Shown here one piece after another: positions 16,744 through 17,071 of a stretch of DNA of 17,071 nt (its first letter is position 1; the number at the start of each line of letters is the position of its first letter). Made by a program: the position numbers and the translations under genes. Below the pieces are notes generated by a model. That model ran no database searches, was not told where the DNA came from, and was given only the letters and a program-made list of their open reading frames with translations. Location of the stretch: contig JAJJLU010004180.1 of the NCBI GenBank assembly GCA_023807065.1, positions 1 through 17,071 on the forward strand, written 5' to 3'. Source of the DNA: Isotricha intestinalis (Eukaryota; Ciliophora; Litostomatea; Vestibuliferida; Isotrichidae).

Positions 16744-17071
16744 TTTTTTTATTTTTTTTTATAACTTTTGTTTTTTATAATTTTTATTCCAATCATCAAT
16801 TTTCTTTCCATATATTTACTAACTTTATTTATTCAATTCAAAAAAACAATAAAATCCATAAATTTTATTCAATTTTTTTTACTTTTAATTTATGTTTTTT
16901 TTACTTTTATTCATTTATACATATTTTCATTTAAATTAATTAATAATGTATTTTTATAAAAAATAAATTATTTATTGGGAAATTTAGAATTTGAATATTA
17001 ATATTATGAGTATAAATGGGGATTGGAATAAAAATTATAAAAAACAAAAGTTATAAAAAAAAATAAAAAAA
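16744..17071. repeat. 51-bp perfect inverted repeat enclosing 226 bp at the window end
   Basis: The left arm, 16744-16794, and the right arm, 17021-17071, are exact reverse complements over 51 bp. Each contains two long T (or A) runs and the unique-looking stretch ATAACTTTTGTTTT, ending inward at TTCCAATC. The enclosed 226 bp (16795-17020) lacks a recognisable gene. A 63-codon frame of hydrophobic residues at 16768-16959 starts in the left arm and is T-rich low complexity. The structure fits a short non-autonomous element with terminal inverted repeats, or a foldback created at a contig end. The right arm stops at the last base, so its true outer boundary is unknown. Confidence 0.85.

Noticed and set aside
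16768..16959. A 63-codon hydrophobic frame near the right end
   Set aside because: It consists mostly of Phe, Ile and Leu from T-rich sequence, begins inside the inverted repeat and resembles no family; not supported as a gene.

Overview
The window reads as nuclear DNA of a very AT-rich eukaryote, probably a protist or early-branching fungus that makes flagella or cilia. The reasons are long single-exon genes with lysine-, asparagine- and isoleucine-rich proteins, families that are strictly eukaryotic (B-box kinase, RING-H2 ligase, ABCC transporter, P5-type ER protein, TXNDC17-type thioredoxin), and a protein with PGPGSY repeats typical of axonemal microtubule proteins. One gene contains a clear 50-nt GT...AG spliceosomal intron. 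All seven genes end in TAA and none needs a reassigned codon, so the standard code fits. The sequence does not fix the species.

Layout. Positions 1-1340 hold a 25-31 bp tandem satellite of about 46 units whose one invariant element is TTACnnnCT. It abuts the 3' end of a minus-strand protein kinase with a C-terminal B-box (1523-2632). That kinase has His in place of the DFG aspartate and an in-frame TAA followed by 45 more coding-like codons. Next come a plus-strand polytopic membrane protein (2962-4161), a minus-strand PGPGSY-repeat protein (4357-5298), a minus-strand zinc-ribbon/RING-H2 ubiquitin ligase (5860-6909) and a plus-strand full-length ABCC transporter (7329-11696). A gene-poor stretch of 1.15 kb follows, with what may be a kinase relic. 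Then come a minus-strand P5/PDIA6-like ER protein in two exons (12852-14095) and a minus-strand TXNDC17-like thioredoxin with an asparagine-rich extension (14768-15796). The last 1.3 kb has no convincing gene and ends in a 51-bp perfect inverted repeat whose right arm finishes exactly at the last base.

There is no operon logic here: spacing is eukaryotic and neighbours are functionally unrelated. Three genes (RING ligase, P5-like, thioredoxin) concern protein quality control or redox, but nothing shows that they are linked. The points most worth following are the satellite, where only the 9-bp core survives at its decayed edge, the apparently decaying B-box kinase beside it, the terminal inverted repeat, and the ABCC transporter with a charged insertion of about 105 residues inside its first nucleotide-binding domain.
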